Virus record (IMG/VR): IMGVR_UViG_3300005470_000006
Coordinates: 1-44,220 of that record
Source of the DNA: a virus
Direction: 5' to 3' (one strand)
DNA: 44,220 nucleotides
Positions 24,663 to 32,457 of the stretch are shown in pieces. Within the stretch, counting starts at the first letter, position 1; each line of letters opens with the position of its first letter. Position numbers and translations under genes: made by a program. The notes beneath the pieces are model-generated. The model was not told the DNA's origin. It did not search any database and saw only the letters and a program-made list of their open reading frames with translations.

Positions 24663-24823
24663 TCCAACATTTCCTCCATTTTAATTCTTTCTTGTTCTTT
24701 CATTTTTTTATCAAACTTAATCAAACAATCACCACATATGAACCGTTTCATAAGCGGTATATAAGTCCTTGCAGGGTTACCACATTTACATAATGGTAAT
24801 TCTTTACCTATATCATTTATCAT
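24659..24823 (-). CDS. Small zinc-ribbon protein coupled to the portal gene
   Basis: 54 aa: CKCGNPARTYIPLMKRFICGDC contains a C-x-C...C-x2-C knuckle pair, followed by a charged helix (FDKKMKEQERIKMEEMLE). Its ATG overlaps the portal stop (ATGA) and has GGTGA six bases upstream, which fixes the start and shows that a longer upstream extension is the portal gene's shadow. The function is unknown. Confidence 0.6.
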   Translation of the reverse strand: MINDIGKELPLCKCGNPARTYIPLMKRFICGDCLIKFDKKMKEQERIKMEEMLE

Positions 24824-26781
24824 TCTTTCACCACAGGAACAAGTGTGCATCTGCACATCATATGCAAAGGTGGTTGTACTCCTGAATCTACTGGATATAC
24901 AATACCATTTTGAGCAGCACAATATTCACAAGTTCTATTGCTAAGTGCTGATACCCACCTCACTTCTTTAATCCCATTCTTTTTATAATTAATTAAAGCA
25001 CCACTATTACTAGCTCTGACAGTTTCAGTCCTAGCAATCATAATAGCTCTTTTACTAGCAGACACAGCCAACACAGGTTTACCGTTTTTTTTTAACATTA
25101 CACCATTCTTCAAAACATACCTATTCTTGAAAGCAATCCTCTTATTCAACATCTGCGATAATTCTTTGATTGATATGTTCCCAATAAAAGCATCATGTAA
25201 ACTTAACCGTAATTGTTCAATATTGTTAGATGATAACAACCCAGCTTTCAACTGTTCTTTAGTAGTAGCTCTCAAATCAGCAAATCTATCTGTATTAACA
25301 AAATCAATCACATCTTGACTATATTCATTATAATCAAAATTAACCCATTCTCTGATAGTCATGTTATCAAGCTTCTCATAATCCTCTTCAGCATAATATT
25401 TTTCATAAGTACATTTTTCTAATGGTAACCCTGTTGCTATACCAGAACCGTGTGGAGATTTACTAGGTTTTACCAATGCTTGTTCTGGTACTTTAGGCAA
25501 AGGTTCTTTTTCCTCTCTTTCCCTTTCTTCACGGTCAGTTTCAAGATTTTCTTGCGGAATATTTAACAATTCAGCAGCTTGTAACTCCAATTCAACTCTA
25601 AAAGATTCATCCAACATAGGATTTTTTAACAATTCAGTAACAATATTCAGCTTATTGTTCTTTTCTTCGTCACTAGGCAAACCCCATATAATCTCCACAT
25701 GAGCATCAATACCATTAGCTTCCAACACTTTACTAAATATTTTAGTTTCAATAACTTTTTCAATTTCTTCACGTAAACTTTCAATCCTAAACATCCAAGC
25801 TCGCATCTGTTCTTTAGCAATACCTTGATTGATATTAGCAACACCCATCAACAAAGCCGGTATTTGAGCTGCCATATACAACATCTCCATATCATTCTCA
25901 ATAACAAACTGAAACTTATCACCAATATTACCAAAATCAAGAGTAGTAGGTTTCACCATATCACTGATGACCCATTCTTGTTTATTATTTAGATATTCTA
26001 ACCTCGACCCTAAATCATCCATCTCACCTTGAGTTGGCATCTTCGGTTGAGGTTTTGCATTTTTATCACCCATAATAAAAATGAAAGGGTTGTTAGCTTT
26101 CCGTTCCATCATAGTATGCATCTCTTTCCTAGAACCAATCAAACTATCTATAATAGTCATCGTTTGATGAATAAGCCCAAAACCATATGCCATATCATTA
26201 AAAACATTTATATTTAATATAGCAACCTCATCAGGATTAAAACTCACAATATCCTCATCAGATTTATTATCATAATTTTTTAACGGTTTAGTATATTGAT
26301 TAACCTGTTCAATCTTCCCATACTCATCACGCTGAATATACATATAATTAGAATTAAGAGTTTTCAACTCATTAATATTTTTAGTATCAGTACCTAATTC
26401 CATAAAACCAACACCTTTCATAAAAGATTCTCTTAACCATGGTCTTATAACAGTGCCAAAATTAACATCTTGTATAAAAGTATTAATAATAGCTTCAGCT
26501 CTTTCATCTTCAGACTTTATATTAATACCAGAAGCCATAATAAAATCAATATGCTTATCAACAATAGAAGAAATCACACCAAACCTTTTTGATAAAGCTT
26601 CCAATTGTTCATAATCAAAAGGATGAGCAACACCAAGTTCTTTAGGAAATTTAACAATATCTTTAGTGTCAACCATCCCTTTAAGAGCTTCAGAATTATA
26701 TGTTGTTCTAGGTTTATAAATTAAAGAACTAGAACTATATGATTCACTCTTTTTATCTTTCCAAAAATTGAATACTGACAT
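24820..26781 (-). CDS. Portal protein fused to MuF-like head morphogenesis domain
   Basis: 653 aa. Residues 1-430 are a portal of the DUF935/SPP1-like type: 'LSKRFGVISSIVDKHIDFIMASG', 'IRPWLRESFMKGVGFMEL', the AQIPALLMGVANINQGIAKEQMR stretch and a helical stem. A Pro/Lys/Glu linker follows. Residues about 520-653 are a MuF domain (PF04233): MIARTETVRASNSGALINY, VRWVSALSNRTCEYCAAQNG, and the C-terminal PPLHMMCRC. The portal forms the dodecameric DNA gate; MuF proteins are packaged minor head proteins. Separate genes are more common than a fusion. It has its own promoter element upstream. Confidence 0.85.
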   Translation of the reverse strand: MSVFNFWKDKKSESYSSSSLIYKPRTTYNSEALKGMVDTKDIVKFPKELGVAHPFDYEQLEALSKRFGVISSIVDKHIDFIMASGINIKSEDERAEAIINTFIQDVNFGTVIRPWLRESFMKGVGFMELGTDTKNINELKTLNSNYMYIQRDEYGKIEQVNQYTKPLKNYDNKSDEDIVSFNPDEVAILNINVFNDMAYGFGLIHQTMTIIDSLIGSRKEMHTMMERKANNPFIFIMGDKNAKPQPKMPTQGEMDDLGSRLEYLNNKQEWVISDMVKPTTLDFGNIGDKFQFVIENDMEMLYMAAQIPALLMGVANINQGIAKEQMRAWMFRIESLREEIEKVIETKIFSKVLEANGIDAHVEIIWGLPSDEEKNNKLNIVTELLKNPMLDESFRVELELQAAELLNIPQENLETDREEREREEKEPLPKVPEQALVKPSKSPHGSGIATGLPLEKCTYEKYYAEEDYEKLDNMTIREWVNFDYNEYSQDVIDFVNTDRFADLRATTKEQLKAGLLSSNNIEQLRLSLHDAFIGNISIKELSQMLNKRIAFKNRYVLKNGVMLKKNGKPVLAVSASKRAIMIARTETVRASNSGALINYKKNGIKEVRWVSALSNRTCEYCAAQNGIVYPVDSGVQPPLHMMCRCTLVPVVKE

Positions 26782-26812
26782 AAATATGATTAGTGATAAA
26801 GAACAATAATAT

Positions 26813-26854
26813 TTTACTCATATATAAAACCATACCACTATATTATATAATTTA
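26813..26854 (-). promoter_or_regulatory. 42-bp promoter element, copy 2 (portal block)
   Basis: Identical over 42 bp to the copy before the capsid block. On the minus strand the TATA-like TTATATAATATAG sits about 65 bp before the portal ATG. The 185-bp gap between terminase and portal (26782-26966) also contains, just upstream on the minus strand, CTTTCTTCTTTTTT as a likely terminator of the terminase transcript; I see no gene in it. Confidence 0.6.
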
Positions 26855-26966
26855 AAAAAGAAGAAAGACCACACTATGAATCACTCACATAATTTGGAAA
26901 TGGTTTTCATAAAAATCATTTATATCAAATATATGATATATAATCATATTTAAGGCTTTCTATTGA

Positions 26967-28337
26967 TTAGCAAGCATAACTCATAGAAGAAGTATCAGCC
27001 TGTTGGTATATCAAACTCCTCAAGGTTAAGATACAACCATCAGCTCTATCTGGAGAAGTTAGACCTCTATGTTTCATATCTTCCTTCTTCTCCAAAGCAT
27101 TCTTACCACCAATAAACTTATGTTTCCTAGTAGACAATTGCCCTATCAAATCATTATCATTAGGTATATCAAGCTCAATTATTTTATCCCTCATAAAAAA
27201 CCACATCTCTGTGCCTAAATTAGAATAAAGAGAACTATCAACAGCAGCAGCTCCATTATTAACACCAACAACTTCACAATAAATCTCTCCAAGCTCAACC
27301 ATTTCTTTCAAACGGTCAGTAACACCACCACCCATACCAGTATCATCAACATTCACAATAACACTCTTAATATTCTGCCAATCTTTAACAACAAGAGCTA
27401 TTCTGTTGGCTATCTCCATAATATCACTCTTTTGTAATATAAATTCTTCTTTAATAGTATTGCCTAACCTACTATAACAAGTACACTCATCATCACCAAA
27501 CCGAGCAACATCCACACCAAGCTCAATAACCTCATGCAAACTTAAATTCCTATCAATCTCTCGCAAAGCAGCAGCTTCCACTTTATCTAAACTTATCAAA
27601 GTATCAGGCTCAGCTTTAGGAAACTCACCCAATACTCTAACACGATAAATATCAGAATCTTTACCATACTTAGCAGCTATCTTTTCATAATAAGCAGGCA
27701 ATACAATCTCACTTGTTTCAGAATTAAATGTGTATGTTAAATAAAATTTCCGTTTACTATTAAAAGCATCATAAAAAGCTCCACTCACTTGAGTTGGGTT
27801 ACCAAATAATAATATTAAAGCTCCTTCCTGTGTTTGTGTCCCTTCAATTACTTCTAGCACCTCAGTAGCAACACCACTAGCTTCATCAACCAAAAATAAT
27901 AAATTTTCTGCATGAAAACCTTGCATATTCTCTGGTTTGTTAGAAGTCCTAGCAACAGCAAACCAGTTCTCAGGAAAAGTCTTATCAGTGAAAGCTGTCT
28001 TTGTCCATGATGTGCTATCTTTAGTAAAACTTTGTTTATGCCATTTAGCAAGCTCAGCCCAAACAACATCATACAACTGATGTTGAGTAGGAGCTGTTGA
28101 TATTATCTTAGGCATAGGCTTAGTATCCATAAACCATTTAATACACCATGCTTGCATAGCAGTCTTACCAGTACCATGACCTGATTTAACAGCAACACCT
28201 TTCCTATCTCTAATAGCAGTTGGTAATATATCTAATACTGCTTTTTGCTGAGTAGTAGGTTTAGTTCCTAACCAATCTACAACATATTCATAAGGATGCT
28301 GTGCATAATATTTAATTGCTTCTTCAATTTCTGTCAT
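26967..28337 (-). CDS. terL: Terminase large subunit
   Basis: 456 aa DNA-packaging motor. Walker A is SGHGTGKT (residues 52-59), Walker B LLFLVDEASG near 150, and a coupling motif ILLFGNPTQ follows. The C-terminal RNase H-fold nuclease has its acidic residues in ELGVDVARFGDD, VIVNVDDTGMGGG and SPDRADGCI. Length and order are normal. The start is the ATG giving TEIEEAIKYYAQHPYEYVVDWL; no strong RBS is visible. The preceding 115 bp (28338-28452) contain no gene I can support, only slightly GC-richer sequence. Confidence 0.92.
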   Translation of the reverse strand: MTEIEEAIKYYAQHPYEYVVDWLGTKPTTQQKAVLDILPTAIRDRKGVAVKSGHGTGKTAMQAWCIKWFMDTKPMPKIISTAPTQHQLYDVVWAELAKWHKQSFTKDSTSWTKTAFTDKTFPENWFAVARTSNKPENMQGFHAENLLFLVDEASGVATEVLEVIEGTQTQEGALILLFGNPTQVSGAFYDAFNSKRKFYLTYTFNSETSEIVLPAYYEKIAAKYGKDSDIYRVRVLGEFPKAEPDTLISLDKVEAAALREIDRNLSLHEVIELGVDVARFGDDECTCYSRLGNTIKEEFILQKSDIMEIANRIALVVKDWQNIKSVIVNVDDTGMGGGVTDRLKEMVELGEIYCEVVGVNNGAAAVDSSLYSNLGTEMWFFMRDKIIELDIPNDNDLIGQLSTRKHKFIGGKNALEKKEDMKHRGLTSPDRADGCILTLRSLIYQQADTSSMSYAC

Positions 28338-28452
28338 TCTAACAAATTTATGGGAGTTTAGGCTTTAAGGCAACAGGTAGAAAACCACACAGTCAAGAGG
28401 GTGTAACCCATGCTTCATTTCTTAAAACAATGCCGTGCTCTTTCCATTTTTA

Positions 28453-28746
28453 TTAAAATTTAATCTTTCTAATATACCCTTTTGTTACATAAAAAAACCA
28501 ATTCCTTACATAAGGATTAGCATACTTATCATGTATCCTACTTAATTGCTTAATAGCTATTTTATAACTTTTATCTGTATGATTGCTTTTTATTTCAAAA
28601 TATAAGTTGTATTTACCTGTTGTAGCATATAAGTCTATTTCTCCTGTTAATTTATGTTTTGGACCGTACTCTAAATTTTTAAATATGTCATACTTATTGC
28701 TTAACCTTTGTTCAAGATTATCGATTATCTGTTGGTGTTTGTTCAT
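28453..28746 (-). CDS. PD-(D/E)XK nuclease-like protein
   Basis: 97 aa. The motif GEIDLYATTGKYNLYFEIKSN has the spacing of PD-(D/E)XK nucleases (Asp, then Glu-x-Lys at the end of a strand), preceded by an N-terminal helix (QQIIDNLEQRLSN) with Glu and followed by a helix with AIKQLSRIHDK. Small enzymes of this type act as Holliday-junction resolvases or repair nucleases and can clear branched DNA before packaging, which suits the position just upstream of the terminase. ATG overlaps the preceding stop. Confidence 0.7.
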   Translation of the reverse strand: MNKHQQIIDNLEQRLSNKYDIFKNLEYGPKHKLTGEIDLYATTGKYNLYFEIKSNHTDKSYKIAIKQLSRIHDKYANPYVRNWFFYVTKGYIRKIKF

Positions 28747-28895
28747 AATAATTCTTTACTGACATACCAAGGATGACATTTATATTCTTTTGTTGTTGGA
28801 TTGTTACAAATAAACTTAATCAAGCCTAAAACATCTGAATATGTTTTATCTTGCTGGACAAACTCTGTGCATTGACAGTTAGGGCATTTATTCAT
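28743..28895 (-). CDS. 50-residue zinc-finger-like protein
   Basis: MNKCPNCQCTEFVQQDKTYS starts a single-knuckle protein, with further Cys at CNN and KCHPW. It overlaps both neighbours: its start lies inside the 3' end of the 60-aa gene, and its TGA overlaps the nuclease ATG (ATGA). AAGGAAACG precedes the start. The four or five cysteines suggest zinc binding; role unknown. Confidence 0.55.
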   Translation of the reverse strand: MNKCPNCQCTEFVQQDKTYSDVLGLIKFICNNPTTKEYKCHPWYVSKELL

Positions 28896-29070
28896 TTTTT
28901 CGTTTCCTTTCACTTGCTTCTGCTCTAAATTGTTTGCCTAACTCAATTTTATTTGAATACCATGTTACAAAATCAAGCACACTATTACTATTAGTTTCAG
29001 ATTGAAATTGTGAAACTGTCGCTTTCAAATTACTTACGCTTCTCATATCCGATACATCCCCAAAATTCAT
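28888..29070 (-). CDS. Small hypothetical protein
   Basis: 60 aa: MNFGDVSDMRSVSNLKATVSQF, SVLDFVTWYSNKIELGKQFRAEASERKRKNE. Helical and charged, no known domain. RBS AGGAGGAAAAGAAAG is strong. Lies between the AAA+ ATPase and the small zinc protein, probably one operon. Confidence 0.5.
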   Translation of the reverse strand: MNFGDVSDMRSVSNLKATVSQFQSETNSNSVLDFVTWYSNKIELGKQFRAEASERKRKNE

Positions 29071-29088
29071 CTTTCTTTTCCTCCTTAA

Positions 29089-31011
29089 TCAAAACCCTAT
29101 GGCTCTGTATTTAGTACCTTGTTTTTGTTCTTGTAATCTATCAATCTGATACAATAACTGTTTCTGGTCAACATAACCCATACCAACAATCATATCTTGT
29201 GGAGCTTCAATGATTTCTCTAACCCTTTGTTTAAGAGATTTTTCTATCACATTATCAATATCAGCATAATTAAACCCTGCACTAGCTTTAGCTAACGCTG
29301 GATATTTGATATGTTTGATAAGTAATCCTTTACAATACTTCTCTTTAAATTCACTGTTTTTCCCAGCAATCTTAGTCCTGTATCCTTGAATTAAACCTTG
29401 TTCATCAGGTAAATCAAACTTTATTATCTTATCAATCCTACCTGACCTAACACTAGCTTCATCAAGAGCTTCAGGGAAATTAGTAGCAAATATTATGTAA
29501 ATCGGTTCAGTGTTATCATGTATCCGTTGTTGGTTTTTCATTAAACAATTAAGTAATTTATCATCCTCTTTATGAGAACTCATCCGATTACCTCTTTTAG
29601 AAAGTAACGAATCAGCTTCATCAAACAATGATAAAACACAATACCCTTGCTTAGCATATTTACCTAACATATCAAAATATTTCTGTAAATTAACAGCACC
29701 CATGTTGATGTAAGCTGTACCATACTGTCCTATATCATAAGGGGCTTCCATTACATTCATACCTGATTTAATAAGTTCGTTCCGTATTGCTGACATTGAG
29801 AAAGTTTTACCTGAATTATGTGATAACACACCATTACTTAAAAAGAAATTATTTGTATCAGGTACAACTAAATCAACCATTTCTTCAATTCTGCCAGTTC
29901 TCCTGATAGATTTGATGGTTTTGTTATGTGTAATTTTGTGTGACATCCTTGACATAACACTATTAAATTGTCTACAGAATTGTTCATAGTATTTTTGTCT
30001 TTGTGATGTACTATCAAATCCATGTTTAATGTTTTCTTTACACCACAAACTGAACATATCCAAGGTTGATTCTGTTTCGCTATCTTCAGATAATTTTTCC
30101 TGTTTACTTTTTGACCCACTTTCTTCCCATGAATGTATTGATGATTTAGTCTCCCCTTGAACTTTTCCGATAATTTCTTCCTGTGTTCTGGTTTTCTTAT
30201 TTCTATTGCTGCTTGTTCTTTGAAACTTCTTAGTTTTATCCCATATATCTTTAACCTGTTTCCTATTACATGATGAGTCACTCCTTTCATCTTTGATATT
30301 TTTGACAGAGACATCTTTTGATTGATGTATAATTCTATCGCTTCTTCTTTTGAGATTACTTCTCCCAGATACATATGATTCTTTTCTCCCTTCTGATTCG
30401 TTGTTACCATCCAACTTGTTTGTTTCTGTCTTAAAATGTGACATTTCCATGAGCAAGTCTTTTTTGTCTTCTCCTGACTTGGAGATACGTTCATCTGTTT
30501 TCCACATATTATACAATTTCTTAATATCATTTTGATTATATAAAATAGAACTAATATTTAAATCTGTTGTTAGGTGTTCTTGGAAGTCTTCTAAAAACCA
30601 TTTATGTTCTTCACTACATTCAATTATTGTATCATCAGATAATGTTATCTCTATAACTTCTTTTTTAGTGAATAATTTTTGACATGGTTTAATTATAAAT
30701 TGCTTTTTATTAATATCAAACGACACTACTTCTTCAACATCTTCTATATTCACAAAACCTATAGGTGTTAGTATTTTTGTTCCTTTAACTAAACAACCTG
30801 GTTCTCCTAACATAAGATAACTTTTATCAGGTCTAGCTAACATCATACCATACAACTCTGCGTGTTTAATATTAAAAACTGCATCTTCTAAATCAGTCTT
30901 TAGCTGTGTACTACCACAAATATCTTCCAGTAAAGGATAATCAGTGTTAGGTGGTTCAGGGACATATTTATCCTGTTCTTTCTCTACAACTACTGGTACT
31001 TTATGATTCAT
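29089..31011 (-). CDS. AAA+ ATPase (CDC48/proteasome-ATPase-like) containing an intein
   Basis: 640 aa precursor; without the intein (residues 73-399) it is 313 aa. The N-extein reads YPLLEDICGSTQLKTDLEDAV and ends YLMLGEPG; the C-extein begins SGKTFSMSAIRNEL, so splicing recreates the P-loop GEPGSGKT. Walker B is VLSLFDEAD, sensor 1 IIFATN, and the arginine finger region SVRSGRIDKII. Such ATPases remodel protein or DNA complexes; here the target may be the portal, capsid or replication machinery. The ATG at 31011 has no RBS; GGTGA stands 6 bases before an in-frame ATA 30 bases upstream, so a near-cognate start is possible. Confidence 0.85.
   Translation of the reverse strand: MNHKVPVVVEKEQDKYVPEPPNTDYPLLEDICGSTQLKTDLEDAVFNIKHAELYGMMLARPDKSYLMLGEPGCLVKGTKILTPIGFVNIEDVEEVVSFDINKKQFIIKPCQKLFTKKEVIEITLSDDTIIECSEEHKWFLEDFQEHLTTDLNISSILYNQNDIKKLYNMWKTDERISKSGEDKKDLLMEMSHFKTETNKLDGNNESEGRKESYVSGRSNLKRRSDRIIHQSKDVSVKNIKDERSDSSCNRKQVKDIWDKTKKFQRTSSNRNKKTRTQEEIIGKVQGETKSSIHSWEESGSKSKQEKLSEDSETESTLDMFSLWCKENIKHGFDSTSQRQKYYEQFCRQFNSVMSRMSHKITHNKTIKSIRRTGRIEEMVDLVVPDTNNFFLSNGVLSHNSGKTFSMSAIRNELIKSGMNVMEAPYDIGQYGTAYINMGAVNLQKYFDMLGKYAKQGYCVLSLFDEADSLLSKRGNRMSSHKEDDKLLNCLMKNQQRIHDNTEPIYIIFATNFPEALDEASVRSGRIDKIIKFDLPDEQGLIQGYRTKIAGKNSEFKEKYCKGLLIKHIKYPALAKASAGFNYADIDNVIEKSLKQRVREIIEAPQDMIVGMGYVDQKQLLYQIDRLQEQKQGTKYRAIGF
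29815..30795 (-). mobile_element. Intein inserted in the AAA+ P-loop
   Basis: 327 codons. Block A: CLVKGTKILTPIGFVNIED with Cys1; block B: DDTIIECSEEHKWFL, the His of the usual TxxH replaced in an S-E-E-H context; blocks F and G: DLVVPDTNNFFLSNGVLSHN with terminal His-Asn followed by Ser+1. All residues for self-splicing are present. The linker (residues about 89-306) is Ser/Lys/Glu/Arg/Thr-rich, without LAGLIDADG or in-frame HNH motifs; its DNA encodes an HNH enzyme in another frame. Confidence 0.88.
29868..30530 (-). CDS. HNH homing endonuclease nested out of frame in the intein
   Basis: 220 aa in the +1 frame relative to the intein. N-terminus: zinc knuckle RNCIICGKQMNVSPSQEKT...CSWKC; then a helix-turn-helix (LYINQKMSLSKISKMKGVTH); a NUMOD3-like RKPEHRKKLSEKFKGRLN; and the HNH core CSVCG...MDLIVHHKDKN..NNSVDNLIVLCQGCHTKLH. 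It has its own ATG and its TAG stop falls inside the codons for block F (Asp-Leu-Val). This is the usual plan of free-standing or intron-borne HNH enzymes. No RBS is visible, but TTTTATATAATC lies just upstream. It would spread the intein to empty alleles. Confidence 0.85.
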   Translation of the reverse strand: MILRNCIICGKQMNVSPSQEKTKKTCSWKCHILRQKQTSWMVTTNQKGEKNHMYLGEVISKEEAIELYINQKMSLSKISKMKGVTHHVIGNRLKIYGIKLRSFKEQAAIEIRKPEHRKKLSEKFKGRLNHQYIHGKKVGQKVNRKNYLKIAKQNQPWICSVCGVKKTLNMDLIVHHKDKNTMNNSVDNLIVLCQGCHTKLHITKPSNLSGELAELKKWLI

Positions 31012-31042
31012 TCCGTTATTTGGTTCTTTTGTTTCTGCTATT

Positions 31043-31384
31043 TTACATCACCTTTTCCTTTAATAATTCTGGATTTTCATATATGTTACCTACTATTTTA
31101 ATTTCATTATTATGATGATGGAATCCTAAATTAAATAAATCATTATTATATTCAATACTGTATTCTCCACCAGAATAGATTATTTGTCCGATACCTTTAC
31201 TAAATTCAACAATATCACCTTCATAAATCTCTTTCCCTGTTTTATCTTTCAAACCTGTGTATAATTCTTTATCTGAATTTTGAACCTTATATCTTATTGA
31301 ATAATCATTGGCATATTCACTTAAAGTAAAATAATAATATCTTTCTTCTGTAAGATACCATGCTCTAAACTTAATATCTCTCAC
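31043..31384 (-). CDS. YopX-like protein
   Basis: 113 aa. The start RDIKFRAWYL, the centre YTGLKDKTGKEIYEGDIVEF and the end IVGNIYENPELL are the three signatures of the YopX family (PF09643), common in phages and of unknown biochemical function. It starts with GTG seven bases after GGTGA and overlaps the previous stop (TGA/GTGA). Its own stop is followed by the AAA+ gene. Confidence 0.85.
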   Translation of the reverse strand: MRDIKFRAWYLTEERYYYFTLSEYANDYSIRYKVQNSDKELYTGLKDKTGKEIYEGDIVEFSKGIGQIIYSGGEYSIEYNNDLFNLGFHHHNNEIKIVGNIYENPELLKEKVM

Positions 31385-31581
31385 AATCTTTCACCTTTCA
31401 AGGGAGTTCTAATCAGACTAACATTTATCAGCTTTTTATCCTCACCATTTTTTTCATAAGAGATGTTAAAATCAACTAAAATTTTATCTAACAACTCTGC
31501 GTATTGTTCTTTTAGTTCTAATACACCTATAACTTCAGATGTAATATTTTCATTTTTTGTAATAGGATATTTTCTAATCAT
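31381..31581 (-). CDS. Hypothetical protein, 66 aa
   Basis: MIRKYPITKNENITSEVIGVLELKEQYAELLDKILVDFNISYEK, ending ISLIRTPLKGERL-like. A short alpha-beta protein; small proteins with the ELKEQYAELLDK helix and a terminal strand appear near YopX genes in phages. Strong RBS (GAGGTGATGA). The start overlaps nothing but lies three bases after the protease stop. Function unknown. Confidence 0.55.
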   Translation of the reverse strand: MIRKYPITKNENITSEVIGVLELKEQYAELLDKILVDFNISYEKNGEDKKLINVSLIRTPLKGERL

Positions 31582-31584
31582 TCA

Positions 31585-32376
31585 TCACCTCAACCACTTC
31601 TCATAAGCTTTCATTTTGACTGCATAACCAACCAATCCACCAAGACAACTTGAATTAATACCTATCACTTTACCTTGTTTATTAACAGTGAAAGTACCAC
31701 TATCACCACCTAATAACGCTTTCCCAAACCCAAACCTATTAGGATTTGAAGGTATATTTTTAACAGTTAAGCCATCAGTATCACTGACATAATCTTTACG
31801 AACATTAACGCCCATTAAAGCTGGATTGCCTACAATGTAAACCTCTTCACCAAACTTAGGTTCATCAAAACATATATCATCAATATTAAACCTATGTTTA
31901 ATCTCAACTTCTTTAGGTATCTGTAACACTGCAACATCATCATCATTATCTTGGTATAATATTTTAAGCTCCATACCATACAACATAGTCTTTTCATCTT
32001 TCATCTTTTCAACCACTTGCATAGTACCATAAGGAGTGTTCATATATCTTCTACTACAATCAACAATATGAGCACAAGTAACATACTTATCATCAACAAC
32101 TATCCCCATACCTCTCTTCTCATGAGTTCTCATCATATCAACATATTTAGCCGTTGAATAACTCATGTGTAAATACTTAGGATATTCATTGTATATCATC
32201 TGTTCAATGTTAGCTTGAACCTGGTCAGCATCAACCTCACCAGATTGTTTAATAGATTCATACACCATCTTACCTGATATAGTGCATAAACCTAATGCAA
32301 TCAAAAAATTTCTACGATTCATTTTTAGTTTACCTCCATCTTGAAAAAACTCCTGTTCAGTCATAGCTTTAGTCAT
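31585..32376 (-). CDS. Exported trypsin-like serine protease with Tat-type signal
   Basis: 264 aa if started at the ATG overlapping the preceding stop (ATGA), or 246 aa from Met19, which has GGAGGT eight bases upstream. Residues 19-35 (MNRRNFLIALGLCTISG) form a twin-arginine signal: RR, F, then a hydrophobic stretch. The catalytic triad is visible: His103 in TCAHIVD, Asp147 in DDDVAVL, Ser226 in GGDSGTF. This is the HtrA/trypsin fold without a PDZ domain. A virus-coded folded, exported protease could process virion or host surface proteins. The second start is my preference, but both may be used. Confidence 0.8.
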   Translation of the reverse strand: MTKAMTEQEFFQDGGKLKMNRRNFLIALGLCTISGKMVYESIKQSGEVDADQVQANIEQMIYNEYPKYLHMSYSTAKYVDMMRTHEKRGMGIVVDDKYVTCAHIVDCSRRYMNTPYGTMQVVEKMKDEKTMLYGMELKILYQDNDDDVAVLQIPKEVEIKHRFNIDDICFDEPKFGEEVYIVGNPALMGVNVRKDYVSDTDGLTVKNIPSNPNRFGFGKALLGGDSGTFTVNKQGKVIGINSSCLGGLVGYAVKMKAYEKWLR

Positions 32377-32444
32377 TGTTCCAATTCCCTATCAATTATA
32401 AAAATATTTCTTAACACATAAGTCGATAAAACCTTATTAATCAT
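32373..32444 (-). CDS. Small leader-like ORF (23 aa) before the protease
   Basis: MINKVLSTYVLRNIFIIDRELEQ has a perfect RBS (AAAGGTGATTAGAA) and its TGA overlaps the protease ATG. The size and coupling suggest a leader peptide controlling protease translation, though a small membrane-interacting peptide is possible. Confidence 0.4.
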   Translation of the reverse strand: MINKVLSTYVLRNIFIIDRELEQ

Positions 32445-32457
32445 TTCTAATCACCTT

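Noticed and set aside
26870-26950. Short plus-strand ORF (25 codons) downstream of the 42-bp element
   Set aside because: No RBS, low complexity and no sign of selection; it was not considered a gene.
28338-28452. GC-richer gap before the terminase as a possible structured RNA
   Set aside because: I could find no convincing stem pairs, conserved motif or promoter by eye.
29868-30530. Interpretation of the HNH region as an in-frame intein endonuclease broken by two sequencing errors
   Set aside because: The HNH frame has its own suitable ATG before its zinc knuckle and its own stop right after its last helix, and the intein frame has no stop over the same span. Read data would still be needed to exclude it fully.
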